A stretch of DNA of 64,000 nucleotides from positions 3,454,501 to 3,518,500 of the forward strand of contig NZ_CP078138.1 of assembly GCF_019212185.1 (NCBI RefSeq), written 5' to 3'. Every line of letters begins with the position of its first letter. The first letter of the stretch is position 1. Shown in pieces: positions 49,431 to 59,621 of this stretch. Origin of the DNA: Pseudomonas fluorescens. Lineage in GTDB: Bacteria; Pseudomonadota; Gammaproteobacteria; Pseudomonadales; Pseudomonadaceae. Under the pieces are notes generated by a model. It saw nothing but the letters and a program-made list of their open reading frames with translations. It searched no databases and was not told the origin of the DNA. Made by a program: the position numbers and the translations under genes.

Positions 49431-50057
49431 TCAACGGCGGCGTACTACCCTCACCCGGCCACTGTTGCCACCGCCACAGAAAAACCGCTCGCCGCCATCC
49501 GACTCCAGCCCCGACACGCCAATGCCGGCGGGCATGCGCAAGGTTTCGAGGACTTCTGCGGTTTGCGGATCGATCCGGCGGATCTCGCTTTCCTCACCTT
49601 CCCAAGTGCCGTGCCAGAACTCACCGTCGACCCAGGTCACCCCGGTGACAAAGCGGTTCGATTCCAGGGTGCGGAGGATCTTCCCGGTCTGCGGGTCGAG
49701 TTGGTGAATCTTGCGGCCCTGGTACTGACCGACCCACAGCGAGCCCTCGGCCCAGGTCAGCCCTGAATCGCTGTCGCCTGGCGCCGGGATAGTGCTGAGT
49801 ATGTCTCCGGTCTGTGGGTCGATTTTATGAATCGAATTCTCGGCGATCTGGTACAGGTAACGGCCATCGAAGGCGGTGCCGGCATCGGCGGGCATGGCGA
49901 AGTTGCGCTGGGTCTTGCCGTCCTGTGGGTCGAATGCAGTGAGTCCCTGATTGTTGGCGAACCACACACGCTCACCGTCCCAGGTCACGCCGTGGACACT
50001 CTGCACACCCTCGAAGGGGCCGTATTCCTGCACGATGGTTGCGGCTGACTGTTTCAT
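49431..50057 (-). CDS. Beta-propeller protein, glutamine-cyclotransferase/Vgb-like repeats
   Basis: The 208-aa protein is made of ~40-residue repeats ending in IDPQTGDIL, LDPQTGKILRTL and IDPQTAEVLETL, each with a GVTW or GLTW element (residues ~20-195). These are blades of a small beta-propeller of the glutamine cyclotransferase/PQQ-repeat sort. No signal peptide is seen. Four to five blades are visible, fewer than the usual five to seven. It lies 32 bp after the HTH gene on the same strand. Its function is not recognised. Confidence 0.72.
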   Translation of the reverse strand: MKQSAATIVQEYGPFEGVQSVHGVTWDGERVWFANNQGLTAFDPQDGKTQRNFAMPADAGTAFDGRYLYQIAENSIHKIDPQTGDILSTIPAPGDSDSGLTWAEGSLWVGQYQGRKIHQLDPQTGKILRTLESNRFVTGVTWVDGEFWHGTWEGEESEIRRIDPQTAEVLETLRMPAGIGVSGLESDGGERFFCGGGNSGRVRVVRRR

Positions 50058-50089
50058 CTGGACATCCTCATCTGGGCTGAGTCTGCAGC

Positions 50090-51310
50090 CTAATCACTGG
50101 GCAGCGTCGGCGTGAGTAACAATGCCGTCGCGAATCCGGGCAGCAGCGGAATCAGCCAGCGCGCTGCTCGACCCCGGCCGAACACTTGTACTTTGCCGGC
50201 GCTGGCCAGGCTCTCGAGTGCGCGCTGCACGCTGCGCTGGCTGATGCCCAGGGCCAGCGCCAGGGCTGAACTGGACCAGGCCTGGCCATCCATCAGCAAG
50301 GCCAGGACGTCACCGTAGTGAGTGTCCTGTGGCCACGCCAGTACCGCCACCCCGGGTTGACCGCGAGCGATCAAGGCATAGCCATCGGCAGTAGCGCTGA
50401 CCTCGGCAAGGGGTTTGAGCAGCACCCGCAGGCGGCCGATTTCTACGCGCAGGCGGGCGCGATGGGACTCATCGCTGAGCTTGAGATTGAATGCGCGGGC
50501 AATCAAGGTCGCCCGGTCCACTGCGGCCGGCCAGGCTTCGCCAAGGCTGCGCAGCAACGCCATCAACACCGGGCGCCCGGCCAGGGAGACTTGTTTATGA
50601 GCATCCTGCAGCAACTGCCGGCGGTCATCGATCACCAGCATCGGCGAATCCAGTAGCGCCTGTATCTGCTCCAGCAGCAACAGGCGTTCGTCGCCAGGAC
50701 CGGTGATGCGCGCCGCCGGGGTGTCGAGCACCTGCCAGGCGTCCTGCACTTCGGCGCTGAGGGCCGGGATATGGGCCTGGTGCGCGGCAGCGCTGGCATG
50801 GGTAAGCGCGCTGTGGGCGGTGGCGATGTCCAGCTTGCGGATCGCCAGGCCGGCGCGGGCCAAGCCATGAATCGCCTGCAGCGAAGCAGGTAAACGGGTG
50901 GGATCGATTTCGTTGAGTTGTGCCTCGGCCTGGTCGAGGGCACCGAGCAACGACAGTCGACGAATCGCCACGAAACGAGCATGGGCGGCATTGGCCCAGT
51001 CGCCCTGCTGTTCGAGCACGGCGCGGGCTGCTTCCAGAGGTTTGTCGGGTTGGCCGAGATCCCGGGCGGCAAAGGCGATCTCCGCCTCGGCCACCACACA
51101 ACGGGCCCGGGCCAGGGTCTGTCGCGGACTGAAGGCCCGGGCGGCACTGCGCAACAGTGTACGGGCACGGGCAAAATCACCCAGTTGCGCCATGGCGATG
51201 CCACGCAGGGCCAGCGCCGGTGGATCATCGCGCAAGGCCACGCGGTCCAGCGCACCCAGCGGATCGCCGGCCGCCAGTGCGCGGGCGGCGGCCGTGATCA
51301 GTGCGTCCAT
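50090..51310 (-). CDS. HTH transcriptional regulator with N-terminal helical repeat domain
   Basis: In this 406-aa protein the first ~230 residues are Ala/Leu-rich helical repeats (TPR-like; DFARARTLLRSAARAF, LGALDQAEAQLNEID). Two winged-helix-like parts follow: ~residues 250-315 (DRATLIARAFNLKLSDESHR) and ~330-390 (SSALALALGISQRSVQRALE). The combination suggests a large one-component regulator. Because the beta-propeller gene follows in the same direction, regulation of that gene is likely. The ligand is unknown. Confidence 0.75.
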   Translation of the reverse strand: MDALITAAARALAAGDPLGALDRVALRDDPPALALRGIAMAQLGDFARARTLLRSAARAFSPRQTLARARCVVAEAEIAFAARDLGQPDKPLEAARAVLEQQGDWANAAHARFVAIRRLSLLGALDQAEAQLNEIDPTRLPASLQAIHGLARAGLAIRKLDIATAHSALTHASAAAHQAHIPALSAEVQDAWQVLDTPAARITGPGDERLLLLEQIQALLDSPMLVIDDRRQLLQDAHKQVSLAGRPVLMALLRSLGEAWPAAVDRATLIARAFNLKLSDESHRARLRVEIGRLRVLLKPLAEVSATADGYALIARGQPGVAVLAWPQDTHYGDVLALLMDGQAWSSSALALALGISQRSVQRALESLASAGKVQVFGRGRAARWLIPLLPGFATALLLTPTLPSD

Positions 51311-51378
51311 GTCGAACCCGGCACGGCGGGCACTCCTTGGATTGGGGGGGTGCCGTGCAGTCTAGCTGGCGTCTGCCG

Positions 51379-52812
51379 TCACGCCGCCGGCAGGCTCGGC
51401 GCCAACACGCCCTGGCGTTTGCGGTGGATCAGAAAGTACGCGCCGTAGCACAGGGCAATGAAGCCAAAGCCCCAGTACAACGACGGCCGCTGGGTTTCAT
51501 CCAGCGCGAGGAACACGAACAGCGAGCAGCACAGGGCGATGCAGGTCAGCGGAAGCACCGGGAACCAGGGCGCACGGTATTTCAAGTCGCTGAGCTGGCC
51601 GCCATCGCGCAGATAGGCCTTGCGGAACCGGTACTGGGCCAGGGCAATGACGATCCAGGTCACGGTGCCGGACATGCCGCTGACCGCCATCAGCACCATG
51701 AACAGGGTGTCGGCGGCGATGAAGCTGGTCATCAGCGACACCAGGGCAAAGCACAGGGTAATGCTCAGGGCGCGCAAGGGAACGCCACGTTTGCTCAGCG
51801 GCGACAGGCTTTTCGGCGCCATGCCGGTTTTCGACATAGCCCAGAGGATCCGCGTCGAGGCATAGAGGCCGGAGTTGCCCACCGATAGAATCGCGGTGAG
51901 GATGACGAAGTTCATCAGGTCTGCGGCGTAGGGAATGCCAACCATGTCGAACACCTGGACGAACGGGCTTTCCATCAGGCCCGCCTGCTGCCACGGGACG
52001 ATGGCCGAGAGCACGACGATCGCCAGCACGTAGAAAATCAGCACGCGGAACACCACGTTGCGCACCGCACGGGGGATGCTTTTTTCCGGCTGGTCGGTTT
52101 CACCTGCTGCCACGCCCATGATCTCGCAACCCTGGAAGGCGTAGACCACAGTCATCATCACCGCGAACACTGCCGACAGGCCGTTGGGGAACAGCGAGTC
52201 GCCGATCAGGTTGTTCATCATCGGCGCCGGTTCGCCGCTGGTCAGCGGGATTGCGCCGAAAATCACCAGTACACCGACCACGATAAAACCGAGAATCGCC
52301 GCCACCTTGATCCCCGAAAACCAGTACTCGGCTTCACCAAAGGCGCGGGTCGCCAGAGCATTGAGGCCGAACAACACCACCACGAACAGCGCCGACCAAT
52401 ACCAGATCGGCACCTCGGGGAACCAGCGCGTCATCAGCATGCCGGCGGCGGTGAATTCCAGGCCGACGGTGGTGGCCCAGCTCATCCAGTAGACCCAGCC
52501 GATCATGAAGCCGGTGGCCGGGCCGATGAATTGGGTGGCGTGGGTCTGGAACGAGCCGGAGACCGGCATCTGCACCGACAGTTCGCCGAGGCAGACCATC
52601 ACCAGGTACATCAGGAATCCCGCCACCAGGTACGCCAGAATCGCCCCCACCGGCCCGCCCTGATTGATCGTCACCCCCGAGCCCATGAACAACCCGGTGC
52701 CAATCACACCGCCCAGGGACAACATGAAAATGTGCCGGCTTTTCAGGGCGCGGGTCAGGTGGATGCCGTTGCGTTCGTTTGCTTCGCTCATGTCGGCTTT
52801 GCGGCCATTCAT
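51379..52812 (-). CDS. Amino acid permease (APC superfamily, MmuP/LysP-like)
   Basis: This 477-aa, 12-segment amino acid transporter begins with HIFMLSLGGVIGTGLFMGSG, the substrate-binding unwound helix of the family. GELSVQMPVSGSF, GFNALATR-type stretches and NSGLYASTRILWAMS are characteristic. By eye the whole sequence is closest to S-methylmethionine permease MmuP of E. coli among those I know. No homocysteine methyltransferase gene is adjacent, so the substrate stays open. ATG at 52812 follows TTGGAGATAAT, a usable ribosome site; 52791 lacks one. Confidence 0.87.
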   Translation of the reverse strand: MNGRKADMSEANERNGIHLTRALKSRHIFMLSLGGVIGTGLFMGSGVTINQGGPVGAILAYLVAGFLMYLVMVCLGELSVQMPVSGSFQTHATQFIGPATGFMIGWVYWMSWATTVGLEFTAAGMLMTRWFPEVPIWYWSALFVVVLFGLNALATRAFGEAEYWFSGIKVAAILGFIVVGVLVIFGAIPLTSGEPAPMMNNLIGDSLFPNGLSAVFAVMMTVVYAFQGCEIMGVAAGETDQPEKSIPRAVRNVVFRVLIFYVLAIVVLSAIVPWQQAGLMESPFVQVFDMVGIPYAADLMNFVILTAILSVGNSGLYASTRILWAMSKTGMAPKSLSPLSKRGVPLRALSITLCFALVSLMTSFIAADTLFMVLMAVSGMSGTVTWIVIALAQYRFRKAYLRDGGQLSDLKYRAPWFPVLPLTCIALCCSLFVFLALDETQRPSLYWGFGFIALCYGAYFLIHRKRQGVLAPSLPAA

Positions 52813-52942
52813 TATTATTATCTCCAATAAGCTTCGAAGACCGCGCCAGGGCGGTTGCCTCGATTATTGGAAGGTCATGTAAGGTGCTGTTGACCCTGAG
52901 GATCGAAGTTGTGCGAAGTCGTAACAAAGATGTAGGGGGCGT

Positions 52943-55198
52943 TTACATCAACCCCTCCAACACCCCCAACGCCCGCTCCATCTGCTCATCCACCCCAACC
53001 GCCAACCCTCGAACCCGAGCCTCGGCATTGGCCAGTGCCGCTTCCTCCAGCTTGCGCAGAACCCCAGCCAACCCACGCAGCCCCAGGGAATCACTGCTAC
53101 CCGCCAAACGATGGGCCAAGTGCGCGACCTCGGTGCAATCATCGGCAGCAATCGCTTCACCGAGCGCCGCGCGATGGGCAATGATCGAAGTGTGCAACAC
53201 CCGCAACAGGCCCTGGACCTTCTGCTCGCCGAGCAACAGCCGATGGTTATTCAACAGCGGCCAGTCAACGGCCGAGTCAGTCGCTTCGACAATCGCTGCG
53301 CGAGACTCGCCGGCCAGTGCCCGACGCAGATCGTCCAGCCGCAAGGGCTTGGCGAGCACGCCGTCCATCCCGGCTTCCAGATAGCCACGCACCGCCGCCG
53401 GTTGCACACTGGCGGTCAGGGCGAAAATCCGCGTGGTCGCGTTCGGACCGCCGCCATCGCGGATCCGTTGACACAGCTCGACGCCACTGAGCCCCGGCAA
53501 ATGCACGTCCAGCAGCATCACATCGAAGACCTGGGCGGCACACTCGGCCAAGGCCTGGACAGCCTCTTCGGCCAACCACACCTGATGCCCGTCGCGTTGC
53601 AGCAAACCACTGACCACCTCGCGATTGAGCGCGACGTCCTCGACCACCAGAATCTTTAATGACGGGCCCGGCGTAAATACCGGATGGACGTCGGCGACAG
53701 CAGCAGCCGGCTGCAACTCGAGTTCGAACCAGAAGCAACTGCCACGCCCCGGCTGGCTGTCGACGCCAATCACTCCGCCCATTTTCTCCACCAGATGTTT
53801 GCAGATCGCCAGGCCCAGCCCGGTGCCGCCAAACCGTTGCGCCACCTCCTCACTGGCCTGGGTAAAGCGCTCGAAAATCTTCGCCTGCATGTCTTCGGCA
53901 ATACCTATGCCGTTGTCCGTGATGCTGATCCGCAAACGCTGCCCGCCTTGCAACGGAACAGGCGCCAACCCCTGCACCCGCACACTGACCTGCCCGCCTT
54001 CGGTAAACTTGATCGCATTGGCCAGCAGATTACTCAGCACTTGTCGCAGGAATTGCTCGGCGCCCTGATGGCGTTGGCCAACCGCTGGATCGACCTGCCA
54101 ATCCAGCCGGGTGTGGTTGCTTAGGGCCCGGGGTTCGAGCAGGGTCAGCACTTCATCGAGCAACTGGCGAATCGAGAAATTCACCGGCTCGGGATGGCTT
54201 TCGCCCTCCTCCAGCCGGGCGAAGTACAGCACTTCGTTGAGAATTGCCAACAAGCCTTCGCCAGCCTTGTACAGCGCATCCAGGCGCTTGCCGTCGCGCT
54301 CGTCCAGACTGGCCCCGCGCAGCAGTTGTGCCATGCCGAGAATGCCATTGAGCGGCGTGCGCAGTTCATGGCTCATGGTTGCCAGGAACCGCGACTTCGC
54401 CAGGTTGGCCGCCTCGGCCTCCTCCTTCGCGTGCATCAGGCTGGCGGTCCGCCGCTCGACCATGCGCAGCAGTTCGTCACGTTTGTCCTGCAGGGCCAGG
54501 CGATCGGTTTCGCGGCGATCGATGTCGCTGAGAATCGCCCGGCGCATGTCATCCAGGGCATGGGCCACGGTATCGATTTCGTCGGCGACGCCGCTGCGAC
54601 TCTTGTCCAGGCGCAAGGGCTCCTGCCATTCGCCGGCCGCGATGCGCCGGGCAAACTCGGCCATCACTTGCAGGTGGCGGGTGACCAGGCGATAGAACAA
54701 CCCCGACAACGCTACCGCCAGGCCGCACAGAAACACACTCATCCACAGCAGGCTGGTCAGGCCGGTGGCGTACAGGCGTTGATGCACGGCCCCCAGATCC
54801 GTGCTGACTTCCAGCTCACCGAGGTGACGAATCCCACCGCTGGGAGGCTGGTAATTAAGCGCGAAGCGTTCGATACGCAGCGGACCGACCGGCGCCGGAT
54901 TGCCCTGCAGCAGATCGAAGTCAGGGCTGTTCAGGCGGACCCGGGCCACATCGGAGAAATCCACCAGGCCCCGCAGTTGCACATTCAACTGCTCCTGGTT
55001 GAGGTCCCACAGACTGCGCTCGAGGCTGGCCAGGTAGCCGGCGCGGATCAGTTCCATGCGCGCATCAATGTCGCGCATCTCCCGGCGGTACTCGATATAC
55101 AACTGCACACTGCTGGCGAGCACGGTGAAACACAGACTGAACAGCAGGATAAACAGCAGCAGCCGACGCAGCAGGCCACCGGGTTTGGCGCGGATCAT
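52943..55198 (-). CDS. Membrane hybrid sensor histidine kinase with receiver and Hpt domains
   Basis: The 751-aa protein has TM1 (~11-32), a ~115-residue periplasmic domain, TM2 (~148-169), HAMP (~171-225), a coiled coil and dimerisation domain with His277 ([20 protein letters not shown]), and an ATPase domain ([15 protein letters not shown]). A receiver ([17 protein letters not shown]) and a C-terminal Hpt domain ([14 protein letters not shown]) follow. The domain order is that of TorS/EvgS-type phosphorelays. Its start overlaps the preceding periplasmic binding-protein gene by 4 bp, and a response regulator gene lies just upstream. It probably senses a ligand through that binding protein. 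Confidence 0.92.
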   Translation of the reverse strand: MIRAKPGGLLRRLLLFILLFSLCFTVLASSVQLYIEYRREMRDIDARMELIRAGYLASLERSLWDLNQEQLNVQLRGLVDFSDVARVRLNSPDFDLLQGNPAPVGPLRIERFALNYQPPSGGIRHLGELEVSTDLGAVHQRLYATGLTSLLWMSVFLCGLAVALSGLFYRLVTRHLQVMAEFARRIAAGEWQEPLRLDKSRSGVADEIDTVAHALDDMRRAILSDIDRRETDRLALQDKRDELLRMVERRTASLMHAKEEAEAANLAKSRFLATMSHELRTPLNGILGMAQLLRGASLDERDGKRLDALYKAGEGLLAILNEVLYFARLEEGESHPEPVNFSIRQLLDEVLTLLEPRALSNHTRLDWQVDPAVGQRHQGAEQFLRQVLSNLLANAIKFTEGGQVSVRVQGLAPVPLQGGQRLRISITDNGIGIAEDMQAKIFERFTQASEEVAQRFGGTGLGLAICKHLVEKMGGVIGVDSQPGRGSCFWFELELQPAAAVADVHPVFTPGPSLKILVVEDVALNREVVSGLLQRDGHQVWLAEEAVQALAECAAQVFDVMLLDVHLPGLSGVELCQRIRDGGGPNATTRIFALTASVQPAAVRGYLEAGMDGVLAKPLRLDDLRRALAGESRAAIVEATDSAVDWPLLNNHRLLLGEQKVQGLLRVLHTSIIAHRAALGEAIAADDCTEVAHLAHRLAGSSDSLGLRGLAGVLRKLEEAALANAEARVRGLAVGVDEQMERALGVLEGLM

Positions 55199-55968
55199 CG
55201 GGCGTCCGCCGGCAGGCTGACCATGTCGCGGTAGGTGACCTCGCTTTCATTGAGCCAACGCTCGATATCACCGGCATCGACCATACGCTGCAGTTGCGCA
55301 TCGATCCTTGGCATCTGACTGGCCAGCGGCGAGCGGCGCGACACCGCGACCCGCAGGTAGTCCACGTTCAAGGCCTTGGGCAAGGCGACGATGTCCTGCG
55401 CCCCGGCCAGGTGCTCGACGTAGAGCTCGCCCGTACGCCGTTCCTGGGTGATGAAGTCGATGCGTCCGCGAATCAACTTGCCGAAATTTTGCCGGCTGTC
55501 CGAGACCCACTCGATGTTGTCGTGAGCCGCCACCATGCGATCGAACGCCACGCCGTAGCTTTCGCCGAACAACAGGCCGCCGCGATAACGCGTCAAATCC
55601 TCCAGGCGTTCGAACTGCACCGGGTGCTGGCGATTAATGAACAGCGCAACTTCTTCGCGCAGCACCGGCACCCGGGAAAACAGCAGGGTTTGTTCGCGTT
55701 GCGCGGTACTGTAGGCCAGCACCACGTCGACCCGGCCTTCGGCGGCGTCCAGCAGGCAACGCTTCCAATTGCCGAGCACGACAATTTCAACCTGATACCC
55801 CAGCTCGGCAAACAGCTGCTTGACCACACTGGGTGCAAGACCGCGCACCTGTTTGCCGTCGCTCCAGGAAATTGGCGGGTACACCGGGTAATCGCAATAG
55901 CGTACGGTCTGTTGCGCCACGGCATTGCCGGCCAGCAGCGCCAGCCACAGGCCAAACAGGCAACGCAT
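55195..55968 (-). CDS. Periplasmic solute-binding protein of a three-gene signalling unit
   Basis: This 257-aa protein has a signal peptide ([19 protein letters not shown]) and a PBPb-type fold: [39 protein letters not shown] and [20 protein letters not shown]. It is not next to any ABC permease. Instead it is translationally coupled to the hybrid kinase gene (overlap ATGA) and follows the response regulator gene by 5 bp. A role as sensor protein (TorT-like) for the kinase is therefore more likely than transport. Confidence 0.85.
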   Translation of the reverse strand: MRCLFGLWLALLAGNAVAQQTVRYCDYPVYPPISWSDGKQVRGLAPSVVKQLFAELGYQVEIVVLGNWKRCLLDAAEGRVDVVLAYSTAQREQTLLFSRVPVLREEVALFINRQHPVQFERLEDLTRYRGGLLFGESYGVAFDRMVAAHDNIEWVSDSRQNFGKLIRGRIDFITQERRTGELYVEHLAGAQDIVALPKALNVDYLRVAVSRRSPLASQMPRIDAQLQRMVDAGDIERWLNESEVTYRDMVSLPADAR

Positions 55969-55973
55969 GGGAA

Positions 55974-56690
55974 TCAGGCCGCCACGCTGGCGGTAAACAG
56001 GTAGCCGGCGCCGTGGATGGTGATGATCAGTTGCGGTTCGGCCGGGTCGTCATGCAGCTTGCGCCGCAGGCGGCCAACCAGCACGTCGATCGAGCGATCG
56101 TTGGGCACCCATTCGCGGTTGCGGATCTGGTCCATCAACTGGTCGCGGCTCAGGGTGTGGCCGCTGTTGCGCAGGAACACGCTGAGCAGTTGATACTCGC
56201 CGTGGGTCAACAGCGTCTCGCCGCCGTCGGGGTCGATCAGGCGGCGGCGGTCGGTGTCCAGGGCCCAGGCGGCGAACTGCTTGACCGGCTTGATGGTGGC
56301 GACGGGCGCTTGCGGGGTTTGCGCGTGACGCACCCGGCGAATCAGGTTTTTCGCCCGAGATACCAGTTCCCGAGGGTTGAGGGGTTTGATCACGTAGTCG
56401 TCGGCACCGCACTCGAGGCCGACAATGCGGTCGATCTCGTCGTTGCGCCCGGTGATCAGAATGATCCCGACTTCCGAACGCACCCGCAGTTCGCGGGTCA
56501 GGGTCAGGCCGTCCTTACCGGGCAGACGGATGTCGAGCATCACCAGGTCGACCGCCTGGTTCGCCAGGAAAGTCTCCGCCAGTTCCGCCGTGGCGGCGCA
56601 GTGGACGTCGTAGCCTTCCTGGGAGAGGTAGGCGTGCAGCAGTTCGCGAATCAGCGGATCGTCATCGACGATCAGTACCCGAGGAGTCAT
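55974..56690 (-). CDS. OmpR/TorR-type response regulator
   Basis: The 238-aa regulator has a receiver domain with the acidic pocket LIVDDDP (residues 6-12), phospho-acceptor Asp53 (MLDIRLPG) and Lys in VIKPLNPREL. It ends in a winged-helix DNA-binding domain (TLSRDQLMDQIRNREW, then DRSIDVLVGRLRRKL). It is the probable output of the phosphorelay formed with the binding protein and hybrid kinase encoded downstream in the same operon. Target genes are not known; the amino acid permease at 51379-52812 is a possibility. Confidence 0.92.
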   Translation of the reverse strand: MTPRVLIVDDDPLIRELLHAYLSQEGYDVHCAATAELAETFLANQAVDLVMLDIRLPGKDGLTLTRELRVRSEVGIILITGRNDEIDRIVGLECGADDYVIKPLNPRELVSRAKNLIRRVRHAQTPQAPVATIKPVKQFAAWALDTDRRRLIDPDGGETLLTHGEYQLLSVFLRNSGHTLSRDQLMDQIRNREWVPNDRSIDVLVGRLRRKLHDDPAEPQLIITIHGAGYLFTASVAA

Positions 56691-56781
56691 CGCCTGGTGT
56701 CCTGCGTGTGGCCGTAGGCCTGTTTCTTATTAGAGGGGTGAAGCGTGCTGCGCTAGATCCTATCTATTGCTGAACAAGTGA

Positions 56782-57429
56782 TCAACAGCTAACGATCGGC
56801 AGGCAGTAACGTTTCCTGCCTCCGGCCTGCAGACCGTCAACCCACGCCTCGCAGATCTGGATGCCCTGCTCCGGGCTGAAGGTTCCCGGATTGAGCCCGG
56901 ACTCCAGCCACAAGCCATCGAGCAAGGCACTCAGGCCAATCGCCGCGAGGTCGGCGTCGAACTGCTCCCAGCCCTCTTCCTCGGCCAACTCGGTCAGGAC
57001 CTTGCGCAGGATGCTGCGGTATTCGCCATAGGAGTGTTCGTGGGCCTGGTTGATCGCCTCGGCGGTTTTTACCGCGCCCCAGAAGGCCAGCCAGGCATCG
57101 ATCAGTTGCGGATCGAGCAATTCGGCGGAAAACGAGCCACGGAAAAACGCCGACAGCCGTTCGCGAGCATTCGGCGCCGCCTCGGCCATGGCGTCGCGCA
57201 GCAAATTCATGACCCGTGCGGTGATCGAGCGATAGGCTTCGGCGACCAGTTCGTCCTTGCCGGAGTAGTGATGGCTGATCAGCCCCACCGACACCCCGGC
57301 CTCGGCGCAGATCTTGCGGATCGACGCGCCCTGGAAGCCGTGTTGCTGCAGGCACACCAGCGTCGCTTCGATCAGCTTGGCCTTGCGCAGCTCCGGCTCC
57401 ATGCGAGAAAAACGGGCTTCCTGATTCAT
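56782..57429 (-). CDS. TetR family regulator (BetI-like)
   Basis: The 215-aa repressor has an N-terminal HTH (LIEATLVCLQQHGFQGASI, then AEAGVSVGLISHHYSGKDEL), a pattern close to BetI, and a helical ligand domain (~90-205) containing LLDPQLIDAWLAFWGAVK. A long upstream frame (from 57690) is rejected because it reads through a REP-like sequence; ATG at 57429 starts MNQEARFSRMEPELRKAKL. It may control the aldolase and binding-protein genes that lie upstream on the same strand. Confidence 0.88.
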   Translation of the reverse strand: MNQEARFSRMEPELRKAKLIEATLVCLQQHGFQGASIRKICAEAGVSVGLISHHYSGKDELVAEAYRSITARVMNLLRDAMAEAAPNARERLSAFFRGSFSAELLDPQLIDAWLAFWGAVKTAEAINQAHEHSYGEYRSILRKVLTELAEEEGWEQFDADLAAIGLSALLDGLWLESGLNPGTFSPEQGIQICEAWVDGLQAGGRKRYCLPIVSC

Positions 57430-57549
57430 CCGCGACACGCTCCTGGTTGCAATCGTAGGGCTCGCGATGAGTTGGCGAGCTGAACGACTGTACAGCAGGA
57501 TGAGCGGTTTGTGGGCGGTAAAAAAACTGCGCCTCACCCAAAATCTGAA

Positions 57550-57611
57550 GGAGCTGGCTTGCCAGCGAACCCTGCACCGCGGTGTGTCTGATACACCGCC
57601 TTCGCCGGCAA
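57550..57611. repeat. Degenerate REPIN-like element
   Basis: GGAGCTGGCTTGCCAGCGA (57550-57568) is a Pseudomonas REP arm. It is followed by GCGGTGT-N7-ACACCGC (57579-57599) and a truncated opposite arm TTCGCCGGCAA (57601-57611). It lies between the end of the aldolase gene and the TetR start. Confidence 0.6.
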
Positions 57612-57635
57612 TTTCAGCGCACTTCAGAATAACGG

Positions 57636-58397
57636 TTAATCCCGATACCCCGGCGCCACCCGATCCAGCAGCCGCAACATGGCCGCCCACGCCAGCTGCA
57701 TACCATCCGGATCACTCAACTGCCCCTCTTCCAGCGGCCGCCCAGGGTCGTTGAACTGACGCTCGGTGTGGGCGCACACCTCATGAGGTGGCAGTACCAG
57801 TTCACCGGCCGCCTGAGCCGCCAATTGAATCTCGCAGGCCTTTTCAAGGTAATACATGCGCAGAAACGCCTGGCTGACCGTCTCGCCCAGTGTCAGCAGG
57901 CCATGGTTACGCAGCATCAACACCGACTTGTCGCCCAAGTCCCGCACCAGTCGCTGCTGTTCGCTCAGGTCCAGCGCCACGCCTTCATAGTCGTGGTAGG
58001 CGACGCGGCCGTAGAACTCCATGGAGATCTGGTTCACCGGCAGCAATCCACACTGCAAGGCGGCCACCGCACAACCGGCTTTGGTGTGAGTATGCAGCAC
58101 GCACTGGGCATCATGCCGGGCACCGTGGATCGCGCTGTGGATCACGAAGCCGGCGGGATTGACCAGGTACGGCGTCGGCTCAACCGCACGGCCTTGAAGG
58201 TCGATCTTGACCAGATTGGACGCGCTGATTTCGTCGAACATCAAACCGTAGGGGTTGATCAGGAAGTGATATTCCGGCCCCGGCAGGCGCACCGAGATGT
58301 GGGTGAAGATCAGGTCGGTCATGCGAAAGTGCGCGATCAGGCGATAGCAGGCGGCCAATTCCTCGCGCAGTTGTTGCTCAGTTGCATTGCTATTCAT
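57636..58397 (-). CDS. Class II aldolase/adducin family protein
   Basis: This 253-aa zinc-dependent aldolase-fold protein shows the metal-binding pattern: HTHTKAGCAVAALQCG (~residue 101) gives two His, and RNHGLLTLG (~162) the third. Family members cleave sugar phosphates or decarboxylate related compounds. It begins after GGGGAGCACA, a strong ribosome site, 70 bp after the binding-protein gene. The substrate is unknown. Confidence 0.9.
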   Translation of the reverse strand: MNSNATEQQLREELAACYRLIAHFRMTDLIFTHISVRLPGPEYHFLINPYGLMFDEISASNLVKIDLQGRAVEPTPYLVNPAGFVIHSAIHGARHDAQCVLHTHTKAGCAVAALQCGLLPVNQISMEFYGRVAYHDYEGVALDLSEQQRLVRDLGDKSVLMLRNHGLLTLGETVSQAFLRMYYLEKACEIQLAAQAAGELVLPPHEVCAHTERQFNDPGRPLEEGQLSDPDGMQLAWAAMLRLLDRVAPGYRD

Positions 58398-58467
58398 TGT
58401 GCTCCCCAGGCTGAACGGTAGACGCAGACACTAAGGCTGGACGCCACACACGTCCAGCCTGGCAGGC

Positions 58468-59520
58468 TTACTTGCTGGCCCAGGCGTTGAAGCGCTCTTC
58501 CAGCTCTTCGCCGTGATCGACCCAGAACGCCACGTCCATCGACAACGCGCCTTTGAGATTCTGCGGCGCCGTGGGCACCCAGCGCGCGAGTTTGTCGTCC
58601 AGGCGTGCGGCGGCTTCGGTGTTGGTCGGGCCGTAGGGGATCTGCTGCACGTAGTTGACCTGGGCCTGGGGCTGGTTGGCGAAGGCAATGAAGCGCTTGG
58701 CCTGATCGACGTGTTTCGAGCCCTTGATGATCGCCCAGTAGTCCATGCCGTACAGGCTGCCCGGCCAGACCAGGCCGAGGTGACTGCCACTCTGCGCGGC
58801 GGCGGCGATCCGGCCGCTGTAGGTCGAGGTCATCACCACATCGCCGGCAGCCAGCCACTGCGCCGGTTGCGCCCCGGCTTCCCACCACTGGATATTCGGC
58901 TTGAGCTCGGTGAGTTTGGCGAAGGCGCGGTCAACGCCTTGCGGCGTGCTCAGCACCTTGTACACGTCCTCGACCTTGACCCCGTCGGCCAGTAGCGCGA
59001 ATTCAAGGTTGTACACCGCACGCTTGCGCAGCCCGCGCTTGCCGGGGGTCTTCTGCACATCCCAGAAATCCGCCCAGGAAGTCGGCGCCTGGGCCAGTTT
59101 GTCAGTGTCATAGGCGATCGCCACGCTCCACACCAGCGCAGCCGAGCCGCACTCCTGCGCAGCCTCGGGAATCAGTTGCGCGGCATGGCCGAGGGCGCTC
59201 CAGTCGAGGCGCTCGTACATGCCCTCTTCGCAGCCGCGCATCAGGTCAGGTCCTTCGATCTGCACCACGTCCCAATCGACGTTGCCGGTGTCGACCATCA
59301 CCTTGATCCGCGCCATCTCGCCGTTGTATTCGCTCTGGATCAGCTTGCTCTGGTCTGCTGCGCTGAACGGTTGGAAAAACGCCACGTCCTGGGCTTTCTG
59401 TCCAGCTCCGCCGTAACCGACCACCACCATGTCCGGTGCTGCCTGGGCACTGCCCAGGCCCATGGCCAGGGAGACAACCAAGGGATAAAAACCGTGCTTG
59501 AGCGTATTCGATTTCATCAT
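58468..59520 (-). CDS. Polyamine-type ABC transporter binding protein (PotD/PotF-like), orphan
   Basis: The 350-aa periplasmic protein has a Sec signal (cut after SAQA-APDM) and the class II binding fold of the spermidine/putrescine group: MVVVGYGGAGQKAQDVAF, YNGEMARIKVMVDTGNVDWDVV, then LVWPGSLYGMDYWAIIKGS. No permease or ATPase gene is next to it. Its promoter region carries a 35-bp palindrome. Ligands in this group are polyamines and related amines. Confidence 0.87.
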   Translation of the reverse strand: MMKSNTLKHGFYPLVVSLAMGLGSAQAAPDMVVVGYGGAGQKAQDVAFFQPFSAADQSKLIQSEYNGEMARIKVMVDTGNVDWDVVQIEGPDLMRGCEEGMYERLDWSALGHAAQLIPEAAQECGSAALVWSVAIAYDTDKLAQAPTSWADFWDVQKTPGKRGLRKRAVYNLEFALLADGVKVEDVYKVLSTPQGVDRAFAKLTELKPNIQWWEAGAQPAQWLAAGDVVMTSTYSGRIAAAAQSGSHLGLVWPGSLYGMDYWAIIKGSKHVDQAKRFIAFANQPQAQVNYVQQIPYGPTNTEAAARLDDKLARWVPTAPQNLKGALSMDVAFWVDHGEELEERFNAWASK

Positions 59521-59621
59521 GGGTTCCTCGTGCAGGTGCCCGCCGGATGAATGCCGGCGTGACCCTTTTTTATTGTTGTGAGGGTGCCCCGGGGGTGGGG
59601 GCGGATTGAAAGTACTTCAGG

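Noticed and set aside
57430..57690. N-terminal extension of the TetR regulator to 57690
   Set aside because: It reads through a REP-like element and into the end of the aldolase gene; the HTH begins soon after the ATG at 57429.
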